Shown here one piece after another: positions 42,960 through 53,370 of a DNA stretch of 64,000 bases; positions within the stretch are counted from its first letter, which is position 1, and each line of letters begins with the position of its first letter. Below the pieces are notes generated by a model, which was not told where the DNA came from, searched no databases, and was given only the letters and a program-made list of their open reading frames with translations. Location of the stretch: assembly GCA_037176885.1 (NCBI GenBank), contig JAWWNJ010000141.1, positions 248,001-312,000 of the forward strand, in the 5' to 3' direction. The position numbers and the translations under genes were made by a program. This stretch comes from Favolaschia claudopus. Its lineage: Eukaryota > Basidiomycota > Agaricomycetes > Agaricales > Mycenaceae.

Positions 42960-44330
42960 TCGCTTATTTCCCCATTTGGGAGGGTGAGGGTCGCCGATTT
43001 CTCTGAGAAAAAAAAAAATCGAGGTATAGTATGGATTTCGCGAATTTGATCCCCCTTGGAAAGTCCGATTTACGTGAGTCATCCGTCGAAGAAAGTATAT
43101 TGACAGTGCTTACCAATTAATAGCGTCAAAGACCATTGCAAGCTAAGAACTGGGCATCAAGTCCGCTTCTTTTGTAGCCAAGACGAAGCCCGGAAAAAGA
43201 AATTCAAGTCCTCGACTGATCCCACCATCAAGAGATGTCGTACTTAGGCACGAAGAGGTTCCCTTGTCGTTATAAGCTGCCGCGAGAAGCCGGGAGACGA
43301 AGACATGCTCACCGTGCATGTGAAGCTTCATCACACGCGACATATCCAGTTTTTCGGTGTGTCGATGCCCCAGGAAGCTTTGGATATCATCAGCGACAAT
43401 GCCAAATGGCTGACACCTGCTGAAGTGATAGGTTTTGGTGTTTTGACGATGCGCAGCTGTCATCGGCGGCTGAGTTGTTGCGGGAGCACCCGGAAGATGT
43501 CGCTATCTTTGGAACCTGAAGCCGTTGAAGGGGCACATCAAGGAGATCGGTGTCGATGCAACTTGTAAGCACCTGCCAGTGCTTCATCCACGCATTCAAT
43601 GTAACACAAAATCAGATAATACAAACTCGAAGCACCTCGAGTTGTGCAGTATCATGGCGGAGCAGGATGGTGCGGGGTTTCCTGTATCATATCTCCTGCT
43701 ATCAACTGCTTGATGAATTGAGCAATCGAAGCGCCGGAATGCACTCACTGCGTGGGCGAAGTGCGTGCGCGACAAGTACGGCATCCAGCCGGCGGAGACA
43801 CCCGTGCCCGCTGTTTCCGCTTCGGACCTGGCCGCGTTATCTGTGGATTGCTGAGCGGGGATGGTGATGCAAAGGCCGTTTGGAAGGGTCCGCTTTTCCG
43901 GGGCTTGAGAAGCGGGGACTGTGGGATTGACGGTATCAGGTACGCCGCCTTCGTATTCTCCACTGGAACGAATGACAGGTCAATGAAGTCGAATTCTGTC
44001 TTTGCGATGTGAGGATTGTACGGCGTGGTCGCGAGTTTTGACGACGCCAGTCGGGTGCGTACTGCACGGCGGAGGGTGCCACCAGCACAGACTGATTTTC
44101 GCGTTCCAGACATCCTTCAGCATTCCGATCTCTGCGAGACCTTTGTCGACATGATTAAAACTCTCCAAAAGTTTCCACCCCCCGTCCCTCTCCTCCATCC
44201 CCTTTGGTGGAACCGACAGCGACAAACGTCGCTGCACCTACGCTATAGCGAGCATTAGAAGCAACAAGGAGTGTTTTTCTCCGCGATTTCGGGGACCCCT
44301 CCCCCCTCTAAATGGGGGAATTTCCTTTTG
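42960..44330. mobile_element. Degenerate MULE (Mutator-like) element
   Basis: A transposase relic lies between imperfect inverted ends: ATTTCCCCATTTGGGAGGGT ... GAGAAAAAA at about 42965-43017, and at 44271-44325 the complement of a similar sequence (TTTTTCTCCGCGATTTCGGG, CTAAATGGGGGAATTTCC). Confidence 0.5.
43255..44165 (+). pseudogene. MULE transposase relic with an inverted internal segment
   Basis: Plus strand 43255-43790 encodes the N-terminal part: MLTVHVKLHHTRHIQFFGVS, KGHIKEIGVDAT, a 51-bp intron (43565-43615), NTNSKHLELCSIMAEQDGAG and FPVSYLLLSTA (first catalytic Asp in VDAT), a premature TGA, then AWAKCVRDKYGIQP. The expected continuation (FNHVDKGLAEIGMLKDVWNA, then KISLCWWH) is present but on the minus strand, reading from about 44160 back to 43745. 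About 375 bp (43791-44165) is therefore flipped. The family in Agaricomycetes normally reads straight through these motifs. Frameshifts and stops show the copy is dead. Confidence 0.7.
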
Positions 44331-45005
44331 GAGAAGCAATCAATCACTCACACGCTGTCGCCAGCGCACTTTCTCAAGTCTTTCTTGCTCTTTGCCCTCG
44401 CCTTAAGCTTCTCCCCTCTCTCTGCGCCCGTCCAACCCCGTGTACCACAGAAATTTCATATAACATTGTGCTACGTTCAACAAACACTTTCTATTGGCCT
44501 ATCTTCGCCCTGTACAAGACTCGCATACCTATCTCGAATTCAATATTGGAACTCAAACCCGAACACTTTCTAGGACTCACCGAAAAAATCATAGTCGATT
44601 GTGCGCGTCAGAGATGATTAGCGGTGTCTTGATTTTCTTCTTCTTTAGGACGCAAGTGGCCGGGTAACTCTGTCAAACGACGCGAGACAGTGGTGGTCAG
44701 GGCTATCAATAAACTCTCAGCAATTTGCACATAGAAGGTTGAATTTGATTGGCATATGGCATACCGTTGACAGATGTTTCTTGAAGTGGGCGGCGTTCTT
44801 CATTCGAATGTCGGGGAAGAACGCGAGGCGATTGCGGTGTGAAAAAACGGACATGTCAGCATCGATCACCACGAACAAATATCAACAGTATGTGTAAGCG
44901 CTGATCTGAGCCTACAAAATCAGCTCAGAAACCGTCCGGGAAGTGGTTCCAAAAAACCATATAAAACTTTTCTCTCGAGGCCGAGGGTACCCACGATTTG
45001 TGATG
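44331..45005. other. No supported gene
   Basis: Two overlapping short frames at 44271-44617 have no motif. Nothing else is seen. Confidence 0.3.
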
Positions 45006-45009
45006 GGAA

Positions 45010-46085
45010 GATAGTTTGATCGATTTTGGCGGTGATGGGAAAATTAGGCGTATTTTCCCATCACCGCCGAATTTTCCCATCACCGCCAAACGTCAAGGGC
45101 TGTCATTCGAATTACAGATCTCCGCACCTACAAGGATTGGGGAGGAAGGTCTGGGTTTCCGAGACTATTTACTGTTACGACTTGCTCTTTACTGTAAGTA
45201 TTCCACAACTATTATACTGACCTATTTCGGGTTCAAGATACTCAGAATACACACAAGCTCCCCCCACCTGTAGGCCGGGCACCGGCATACACAACAGGAC
45301 CTCTGACATTCACCTATGATGCCTGCCCGCGAAATTTTCGATTCGGATAAAACATGCCCAAAAATTGTGCGCACCCTGCCCGGATTCGGATAAGAAATCG
45401 ACCATCAACGACGCCTCCCCTGCCCCACAATTCGGATAAATCATGGAGGCTGGGAGCCAAGCCTGGCTCAGATTCGGATAAAAAACACCGGGGACTCCTC
45501 GGACACAAGTTCCACCACTGATTCCCACCAACTTCGAGGTCAATCAAGTACAATCTGATGAATTTTGCCCCGAAAACACATTTTCTACCTATTTCTGTGA
45601 ACTTTCGGAAATCAGGGACCGGCAAGCGCACCTCAGCAAGCGAAGAACAGCATTCAAGCTACATGACAAGCTTTCGCATTACTCAGAAGAGGTAGAGGGG
45701 CCACCTAGACGCGTGAAGAGATAAATTGCGATTTTTTGCGATTTTAGCTGATTTTTTGAGGCCTGGTTCAGCGTCCGGATAAAACATCGACCTCTTGGAA
45801 GGCCTGGTTCGGATTCGGATGAGATCTTCCCCATTTGGGGTCCGGATACGATGTCCCAAATCCCAGATTTTTCGGGGCCGGCATCATAGGTGAATGTCAG
45901 AGGTCCTTACACAACCTACGTTAATTTTGATGTGTGATGGGAAAAAATGGGTTATGGTAACTTAGGTCCAACTTAGGTCGCCCAATTGAAGTGGCCCAGA
46001 CCTTCCTAATAAGTCCCCGCTCCTATCATGACCAAAATCAATCAAACGTCAAAAGCTGTCATTCGTATTGCCGATTAGGAAACAT
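45010..46085. mobile_element. Repeat-family member interrupted by a hAT MITE
   Basis: Left GTTTGATCGATTTTGGCGGT ... and right ACCAAAATCAATCAAACGTC followed by AGCTGTCATTC (about 46030-46062) are inverted and match the termini of the element at 52865-53370. A second such stretch lies at 45081-45115. The 45296-45907 MITE sits inside. Confidence 0.45.
45296..45907. mobile_element. hAT-type MITE with internal TTCGGATAA repeats
   Basis: AGGACCTCTGACATTCACCT ... (28 bp) is perfectly mirrored at the right end. TACACAAC occurs directly at 45288-45295 and 45908-45915. Inside, ATTCGGATAA or TCCGGATA recurs about eight times between 45330 and 45850. 612 bp, non-coding. Confidence 0.9.
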
Positions 46086-46147
46086 ATCCGCCGCCCACTA
46101 GGACGCATTGAACGAGGGCACCTGGGGCGAATCCCCTCGACCAGATT

Positions 46148-47111
46148 TTAGATATTCATGTTAGTACGCACAAAAAAAGAAAGAAAAAAAAAAAAAAAAA
46201 AATGGAGCTCTAGGCTTCGTCCACTTCCCGATTCTACTAGTGCTGGGTGACTTTCCATATGCATCCGACTATCCCCATCATTCCGGATCTTCCCTTCCCG
46301 CTGTTGTCGATACGCAGCCGCACATAATTCTCGCAAGGGTGCGCCGGTGTTTAAAAACCGGCGACCTAGGGCCGGTTAGTTAGTCCGGCCGCCAGGCCGG
46401 AAAAAAAAATCTTCGACCCCCTAGTTTGTGGGTCAGAACGCAATCCCGGAGGTGCTTAGAAGCGCCTAGAGTAGTTATGGTATGAAGTGATGAAATGAGT
46501 CCTTGCTTGAAACATCAGCCCCGGACACAGTTTTGATAACAATGTGTTCATGTTTGGCTCCGCCTCTGGATTAAGTAGAAGTATTGTCCGGCAGGTTCCT
46601 CCCTGAGTAAAAAGGACTTAATGGATGCTAAAACCATCCCATAGATGATTTGAAGTTGATCTGAACACATTTTGGACGTCCGGTTGGTCCGTTGAAAGTT
46701 CAGCAGCGCACCGGTAACTAGAGCGTGAGAGGATATCACCGTATATGGTGCGTGGGAACGCTTACGTAGTATGTTAGTCCAGTCGCCGAGCCGGAAAAAA
46801 GAAAATCGGCCCTATATCTTTTTTTAGAATGCCGGTGCACCCTTGAATTCTCGACGCTCGTATCCCGGATCGCGCCAATCTATCTTCCGGCTCCACTGGA
46901 AGACCGCCATTTGCCGTAAGTGCAAAGCCGGGGGGTGCCACGCACCGCCACAAAAGGGCGGTGTGGTACGAGTGATTGGTGGTGATTGTTTGGGGTAAAG
47001 AAGTACCCGATAAGGTGTAAGTATTGTACTTCGCCTTCTGACGACTGCGACGGGGACGTGGGTGGGGCTAGGAACGACGTGGTTTCGTGTTGTTAACAGT
47101 GGCAGCAGCAA
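46148..47111 (-). pseudogene. Unknown ORF interrupted by a hAT MITE
   Basis: The minus-strand frame from 47111 reads ... AVFQWSRKIDWRDPGYERRE and meets the MITE at 46853. On its far side, RELCAAAYRQQREGKIRNDG continues to a stop at 46148. Both parts are in the same frame once the MITE and one AATTCTCG copy are ignored. The last residues are encoded by an A/T tract (46177-46201) and may not be native. The protein is unrecognised; the preserved frame across the insertion is the evidence that it was coding. Confidence 0.45.
46334..46845. mobile_element. hAT-type MITE with 8-bp duplication
   Basis: Ends CAAGGGTGCGCCGG and CCGGTGCACCCTTG. AATTCTCG lies directly at 46326-46333 and 46846-46853. 512 bp. 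The CAAGGG start resembles the MITE at 30303. Confidence 0.9.
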
Positions 47112-47711
47112 CCACTGTGCGAATTATTGGATGGGAACTTGGGAGACCACGAAGGTTTTGGTGAAGTTGCTGTGATCTATCTTGCTAACAGAATTGCCCG
47201 GGGTCTTCTAGAGCACACCCCACGACAACAGGATAGTCCTCACCGAGGTTTACACTAGTGCCCTGGTGTCCCACGCACCAGTCCAAGCGTCGGCGCCCTC
47301 AGGCGCCCTCTGAGTCTGGTGTCCAGAAAACAGTCTTAGGATATTACTTTGCATTCTGCCCGCTGCCTGGGGCATGGGAGCTAGGATATCATGTACCCAT
47401 ATAACTTACTCACACCGAATTGTGGCTTGGCACCACCAGCTGCAGGCATCAAACATCTTGAAGCCTCACTGTCCTTTGTTGGCCCTTGGGTATGCGGGAT
47501 AACTTTCTAGAGGTACCTTGTCATGGATAATTCTATTGAGAAACCCGGGGTGCAGGCAGAAACCCTCCCATATAAGGCAATTTTGCAGAAACCCCCACAC
47601 AAAACTTGAACCGATCCTGAATGGAAACCCTTACGCCGAGTTCCATGGCATCAGCGGAGTCGAAAACGGCTCTAGTTGGGAGCACTGTCTTTGTTCTTGT
47701 GTCCGGACGAG
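47112..47711. other. No supported gene
   Basis: Nothing recognisable apart from short frames near 47518-47745 on both strands. Confidence 0.3.
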
Positions 47712-47950
47712 AATAGAGAGTTTGCGGTGAGCCACCGGAAGCCACCTGGTGGCTCTGACGGCATGCGGGGGTGTCCGGCTTGTTTCAACGGGAGAAACCC
47801 GCATTTTTATATGGGGAGTGTTAGAATACAAACATCCAACTCATCTACAATTTTTGCCGGACTTTATACCTTGCTAGTTGTCGAGAAAAAGACGAGACAA
47901 AACTGCAATTAGCCACCAGCAAGCCGCCGGAAGCCACCATATGACGTAGC
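47712..47950. repeat. AGCCACC-type MITE relic
   Basis: AATAGAGAGTTTGCGGTGAG followed by a GAGCCACC...GGTGGCTC hairpin, and TAGCCACCAGCAAGCCGCCG near 47911. The same opening and AGCCACCGGTGGC core occur at 52537. Confidence 0.45.
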
Positions 47951-47964
47951 CGCTCCACAGCGCA

Positions 47965-48440
47965 TGCACTGAAAAAAGGCAGTACAAAATCCTATATTGC
48001 ACGGTCAAGCTTTGAATTTTGTGCTCAAATACTTTCCAGGGTATATTAAGACCCTGAATATGCTTTCTGAGTAGAATTCGAGTGTGCTGAGTCTTCTGTG
48101 CTCAATAGGAATGTGGTTCACCACTGGGCCAGCCTATTTGTCACGCATGTAACACATGTGACATCTCGCCGTCTTCCAGGAATTTTGGATTCCCTATGCG
48201 AACTGCTGAATTTCATGGCAAGCCTTTGGTTGAGAAGTTGCTGAGGAGCATGCTCAAAGTCGTGCTGAACAAAATTTAGGAAGTCAGAGCTCAAAACTAA
48301 GTCAATGCATTGGGATTTAGGAAATGCCAAAATGAGAATAAAGTTGACATATAACGCCTGCAAGACAAGGTATTCTAATAATCTAAAGACATAGGCATCT
48401 CGGTATACTTTCATTTGACAAGTTCTATCTTGTTCTTGGG
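47965..48440 (+). repeat. Diverged dispersed repeat, copy 1
   Basis: Aligns along its whole length with 55440-55915 in the same orientation. Conserved blocks: TATGCTTTCTGAGTA, AGGAATRTGGTTC, TTTGTCACGCATGT, GTGACATYTCGCC, GAATTTCATRGCAA and TGGTTGAGAAGTTG. No ORF is shared, so probably a non-coding or long-dead element. Confidence 0.65.
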
Positions 48441-49082
48441 ATATTCAAGCTGAAATGCGGACGATGCAGTGTTGTACTTAAGGGTCTTAATAAGGGTGCC
48501 TCCCGAAGTTAAGGCCTTAGGGTCTTTTTAAGGGTTATCAAGGGTGCCTATATTAAGGGTCAAATTAAGCCTTATTTCCTAAAATGGTCAGACCCGCCAA
48601 AAAAATTCAGGAAGAGCTCATACCAGCACAGATCACACACACAACAAGCTTCAATAGCCACCGCATTTGGTTGACCGACCAGCTGGACGTAGATTGCAAT
48701 GTTCAGCTGCATAGAACATTCAAAATAGACTCGCCGGACGGTGCCGATACATACACAAGATTGCATCAATAGTATTCCGCTCCGAAAATGCGGTAGGTGT
48801 CGGAAGGCACGGGGAACAGATCTCACAACAGATCAGGCCCAACGATGCTGGCTTCGGCCTGATGATGACCGACAATTAACCGCCGAAAAACTTATGGCGC
48901 AAGGGCCAGATTCAAAGTGCGCCATAGTCCGCCAGAGTGACTCAGAGTACCTCGTAGTAAGCCATTTTCTATGGCCGTCTATGACGCAAAAACAGTTTTT
49001 CCTGATCAGTGGCGGACGAAAACTTGGTGACAGCCTTGGTGCCTTGATGACAAGTCAGCGGAAGTTCAGACCCAGAGTGTAC
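48441..49082. other. No supported gene; TTAAGGG motifs
   Basis: 48479-48580 is rich in TTAAGGGT and AAGCCTTA, like the ends of the MITE at 51316-51845, so a relative may have been here. Short frames at 48572-49163 have no motif. Confidence 0.35.
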
Positions 49083-49493
49083 TTATCGCGCACCCTCACT
49101 GATAGCATGCTTGGCAAGCTCGCCAGGCAGAACAAGGCGGACACTGGTCTGGATTTCGCGTGACGAAATGGTAGATTTCTTCGAGTACTGTGCAAGCTCT
49201 ACGCAAGGCCTGAATATGGAATAGACAGCAATGGATAAACGCCGCACTAGATGCCTCTGAAGTGATGATATCGTTGACAAAGGAGTTGAGAATGGCCATC
49301 GCTTTATTGGAGAGTCCCGTGTCGGGATGCACCTGCTTCAGGACTGCACCACGCGTCGTCACAAGCGCCGCCCAGTGTGTTAGCACGCACTTATAAATGT
49401 ACGAAGAGTACGCGTCCTTTTACGCTTCTTTTTCTGTCCGTCGGCCGTAGGGGTGGCAGTCTTCGTCACAGTCGTTTTACGGCCCTTAGACTG
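49083..49493 (-). pseudogene. Histone H2B pseudogene
   Basis: Three reading frames retain the histone H2B order: basic tail [11 protein letters not shown], then out of frame SYIYK, an intron-like GTGCGTGCTAAC...[26 protein letters not shown] and SFVNDI, then in another frame [20 protein letters not shown] and [18 protein letters not shown], stop at 49083. H2B pairs with H2A in the nucleosome. Here there is no start Met (a stop precedes the tail), part of helix 2 to 3 (the FERIATEA segment) is missing or replaced, and the C-terminal helix stops short of the usual AVTKY. It keeps intron-like sequence, so it is a decayed genomic copy, not a processed one. Confidence 0.8.
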
Positions 49494-50919
49494 CAGCGGC
49501 GGTCAGCCACAGGGGAATTTGGGCCAACACCCCGACCTTCCTTTTTGGGAAGCGCCGCATTTGACGGCAATCAGGTGTCAATCACGGACACCAACCACCT
49601 ATTTCGGACGGGCGGAACGTGCTCGTGAGATTGTTGCGCACTTTGGGTAAACAAACACGGTGGCATTGTAGTTTTTCTGTATACTGTGTTCTGTACCACC
49701 ACCTTGAATTTTTCTATGGCCTCCTTCACATTTCTGTCTGAAAATGACAACTTCGGTGGTCCCCCGCCGCCTCACTCTGCCAACACCAACGTAGCCGCCA
49801 TTGCCCCGGACCAATCCACGACAGGAATTTGAGGACTCGCCCACGCCTCCCCCAGTCTGACACCTGCCAAAAAAGGGAAGAGTTACTGCATTTAGTAATA
49901 TGAAGCCGTTCTGACCGCCCTATAACGTCTCACATGCCTTGCATGCTGTCTTCACTCTCGTCGAGTGGTTATCAGGTATGCTGCCGGTGTATTGTTGTTT
50001 ACAGGCGCTCCCGGGTTGGATCCCCTCGAGCTGTCATTTTGGCTGTTATTTCGCTCTTTTTTCTTCCTTCGGCTACTGTTTGCGCCATGTACACCAGGTT
50101 CTGGTAGCGGGTGGCGCGCCACACTGAACACTTCCTGTCCAAACTGATAATTTTGAGAATCTACGAGCAATCCATGGCCGTCGCGATGAAATTTGGTCAA
50201 CTCGCCGATTGCTGGATCAGTGAATTGAGGTCTTCAATCCTTCAGAGTCCCCAAATTGTCAGAGGTAATGAATCCATATCGTTGCCGAATGATGCCTCCG
50301 TTGCTGGGGCAGCTCGGTACTCTATGGCAGCGTGCCGATGATCACCGCCGAACGCAAGCCGAGAACACGGCAACTGCATCGGCGGGGAAGGCACTGCCTC
50401 CGTTCGGCACGGCTGCAAGCAGTCGCTCTTGATTGATTAAGGCAATGTTTCTGGTATTCACTCAATGTGCCGTACAACCATGTGTCTCCCATTCCATCAA
50501 TGTTTCTGTCTATGTATGTTTCTCCCGGACTTCGTGCATCCCGATCAAGGGGAGTCGGCAGTTGTGGAGACTTGTGGAGCCCCACGGTACCGTTGACGGA
50601 GTCGTCAACTGTCGTTAACAACTGTCAATTAAAATCGAAAACGAAAGAAGATCATGTAGCTATTGCTGCATCAATGATTCAGAATACGCGCCAAAATCGC
50701 GCTCAGAGGCAGCCTAAATAGCAAGACGGCGAAAGGGTATCCTGAACCTTCCTTTCGAAATCGCAATGAAAATATTCGAGCATTGTTTACCACAGGATCC
50801 GCGTATGCCTCTCGCAGTTGATCTGGCTTTATTTGCCCAATTTTTTCCCGGTCACGGGTGACCCTACCCATCGAGAACCAACGTTCGACGTGTCAACATT
50901 CGGATCGACGTGTCTCAGC
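49494..50919. other. No supported gene
   Basis: A short plus-strand frame at 49715-49833 (MASFTFLSENDNFGGPPPPH) resembles a Pro-rich N-terminus but leads nowhere I can follow. The rest has no recognised feature. Confidence 0.3.
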
Positions 50920-51307
50920 TCACAGCTCAGGAGAATTGAGCGAAACTGTATGTACAGTATCCGGTAATATCTACTATTTATGTGTGGAACGGACTGTTTA
51001 TGTATGAGGGCCTTTTCAAATGCATCGTCGATTTCGACTTACCATGAGTGAGTAGAGTATCCCTCCTAGAAAACGCCGTTCCGCACCGCAAGTATTGGAA
51101 CGCTTTGCCGTTAGTGTGCAGTCTTTCATGCCTTTTGCAGTCGCTCCGCCGGGTGAACAGCTTCCCGCATTCATACCAGCTACAGCAGAACGGCCGTTCC
51201 CCTTGGTGGCGACGAATGTGACTGTTGAGATTGAACTTTCGAGTGAACGTGCTTCCGCAACCCTGCCATGGACAGGTAAATTTTCGTCCTGCACGAGGCG
51301 GGGCATG
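50920..51307 (-). CDS. C2H2 zinc-finger protein, 3' part
   Basis: The frame (not that of the longest ORF) reads FTCPWQGCGSTFTRKFNLNS with HIRRHQGERPF (finger 1), WYECGKLFTRRSDCKRHERL with HTNGKAF (finger 2), and CGTAFSRRDTLLTH (finger 3, first Cys replaced by Tyr). A GTAAGTCG donor at 51042 and CATACAG acceptor at 50946 define a 97-bp intron; a 26-nt last exon then gives a stop at 50920. Linkers of HQGERPF type are typical of DNA-binding C2H2 arrays, so a nuclear transcription factor is likely. A hAT MITE lies directly upstream (51316-51845). The bases before the insertion resume at 51854 with CTTACAG, a likely acceptor, so the exon edge was hit. Upstream exons are not resolved. Confidence 0.7.
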
Positions 51308-51315
51308 ATCGAGAT

Positions 51316-51845
51316 CAGTGTTCCACCTTAAGCCCTTATTAAGGGCTCCTCCGAAGGCTAAGCCCTTAAGAGGCTTAATAAGGCATATTAAGGGTTCATA
51401 TTAAGGGCATATTAAGGGGCCTTAGAATGAAAAATGAGGATTTTTCTAGGCATTTTCAGGTGCCTTTTTTTGGGGAGTTCCAAGCCGCTTTTGCTTCTTA
51501 CAGCTTGCTCCTGCTAATTTTGATGTTTATGGACAGTTGCAGCAGCCTATCAATTGCTCCCTCCACAGCAATGCAGGTAGCCGAGAAGTTGACTGGGCTC
51601 ATGTTCCGATGTGCTTCGGAAGCACTGCCCGGAGCACTAACTTTTCAATGCCGTTTGATCCTTGTGATAACGCTGCCAGACATCCCACGGCTGCCGGGCT
51701 TGCAGAGGCTAGCCGAGGACGTGACGTAATCTAACCTAAGGCTTAATTAAGGGTTAAGATGGATCCAGCTTCATGTTTAGCGTTAGCATTAACTTGAAAT
51801 TAAGGCTTAATTCAATTTAAGCCTTAACCCTTAAGGAGAACACTG
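51316..51845. mobile_element. hAT-type MITE at the zinc-finger exon edge
   Basis: Ends CAGTGTTCCACCTTAAG and CCTTAAGGAGAACACTG with TTAAGGG/CCCTTAA repeated inside. ATCGAGAT lies directly at 51308-51315 and 51846-51853. 530 bp. A frame at 51427-51729 has no motif. Confidence 0.9.
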
Positions 51846-51853
51846 ATCGAGAT

Positions 51854-52536
51854 CTGTAAGATTCCGAATTCCTGGAATAGTATGGGTGGCAAATGGGTGG
51901 CTCGGAATTGCGCCAGAGCACGTCGTGCCCGATCGAAAACCAATACTCGTTTGACCAGCTGCAGGCTGCACCCACAATAGGGTAATCGGGGCACGACAAC
52001 GGAAGGGACATGAGAGTTGAACTTGGGCGGCTGACTGCGGTATTTAACGAACTCGTTCTCAGCGGTATCAGAGTCTGAGAGTCAACAAAGAAGCTTCCTG
52101 GGTACACAGTTGAGTATAGTGTACACAAAGAAGCTTGTTGATCACGTACACAAGGATAGAAGCTGACAATGACATGGTTTCGATGGGGCAATCCTGGGCC
52201 TCACATGCTGTCACAGTTGCGGCCACTGAACTTGCATTACCATATATGGAAAGTACCCTTACCACACTGCGAGAGCGCCAGAGAAGCTGGGAAATAGCGC
52301 GGAGGTGCTAGTAGGTACCTCGGCATTGCATACCTACCATCAAAACGCAAGGAAAATGCACATCATCTCTGTGAACGATTGTTTGCACACGCAACGAGAG
52401 ATCGGTCACCGGTCTAGTCACATCAGTCATTTGATTTTGCCGCAAGTTCCAGTGATGTGCCTACGGCCTTAGTTTACGACCCCCCGGCACGCTATAGGCC
52501 CAGCGAAAAGTCCATCTTCGGATATCTTGGGAAATA
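51854..52536. other. No resolved gene; possible upstream exons of the zinc-finger gene
   Basis: A minus-strand frame (52191-51854) including CPDYPIVGAACSWSNEYWFS could belong to the zinc-finger gene, but the join is not in frame without a further intron. A GCGGCAAAATC MITE end relic is near 52431. Confidence 0.3.
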
Positions 52537-52745
52537 GAGAGTTTGCGCAAAGCCATACGAGCCACCGGTGGCTTTCCAATTTCGGCATTAAAAGCAATAC
52601 TCCAATTCCTGCTATTGCATGCTGTAGACGTACCCAATGATAGTATCCTGCCTACATGATCAATGGGAAACACCCCACTGGCTAGGCAGAAAGTCGAATT
52701 TTGGTTAGCCATAAGCCATCTGGTGGCTTTTGCGCAACCAGGTTA
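52537..52745. mobile_element. MITE of the AGCCACC family
   Basis: TTTGCGCAAAGCCATACGAG followed by CCACCGGTGGC is mirrored by CATCTGGTGGCTTTTGCGCA at the right side. About 200 bp, non-coding. Confidence 0.5.
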
Positions 52746-52864
52746 ATCTTGGGATATCTTGGCTCCTCGTAGATATTCTTATCCTCATCTTGGTAGTCTC
52801 GGAATCCCAGACGTTTAGCCGCAATCCGAGAGGGCTCGGAGCTCTTTCCTAATCTGTAATTACA

Positions 52865-53370
52865 ATGACAGGTTTGACGTTTGATTGATTTTGAAGGCGA
52901 TGGGAAATTGGGCGGCTAAACGTCTGGGCCACTTTCCTTGAAGCACCTACCGTAACCCCGCTTCGGGATTTACCGGCGTCGATTCCTTTTGCTCGTGTCC
53001 ACCGCAATTCACAGGACAACAAGTGGACAATGCCTGTGGAGGGTGGTGACTGTCACCCTGGCCTTTGTGAGCGCTTTCGACAGCTCCTGCACGATGCTTG
53101 GCGGCCCGCGCCCACCAATTGCAAATACATCAGCTCAAGTAGGAGATGCGTCGCGCGGGATTTTCAATGAATTATGGGCATAGAGATGTATTAGGGTACT
53201 GGCTAAGACTTTAATTACATGTTGAAGGGATTTGCACCTTGCAGAAGCAAAAGAACGCGAGCAGAGGGGTTATGGTAGGTCGCCCAAGGAAAGTGGCCCA
53301 GACGTCACTAAGTCTCCCTTCCCATCATCACCAAAATCGATCAAACGTCACAAGCTGTCATTACAGCTCT
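52865..53370. mobile_element. MITE with about 80-bp inverted ends
   Basis: Left AATGACAGGTTTGACGTTTG ... ACGTCTGGGCCACTTTCCTT is matched by the complement of 53270-53365, with small indels. Relatives of the same ends are at 45010 and 46030. About 505 bp with no supported ORF (52989-53183 is open but featureless). Confidence 0.65.

Noticed and set aside
45330..45850. Repeated TTCGGATAA units as a CRISPR-like array
   Set aside because: Units are short, unevenly spaced and lie inside a hAT-type MITE of a eukaryotic genome.
46177..46201. A-tract as a retroposon poly(A) tail
   Set aside because: No retroposon body or target duplication could be tied to it; it also overlaps the end of the interrupted ORF.
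48741..49163. 140-aa plus-strand ORF over the H2B region
   Set aside because: It runs antisense to clear H2B text; a shadow frame.
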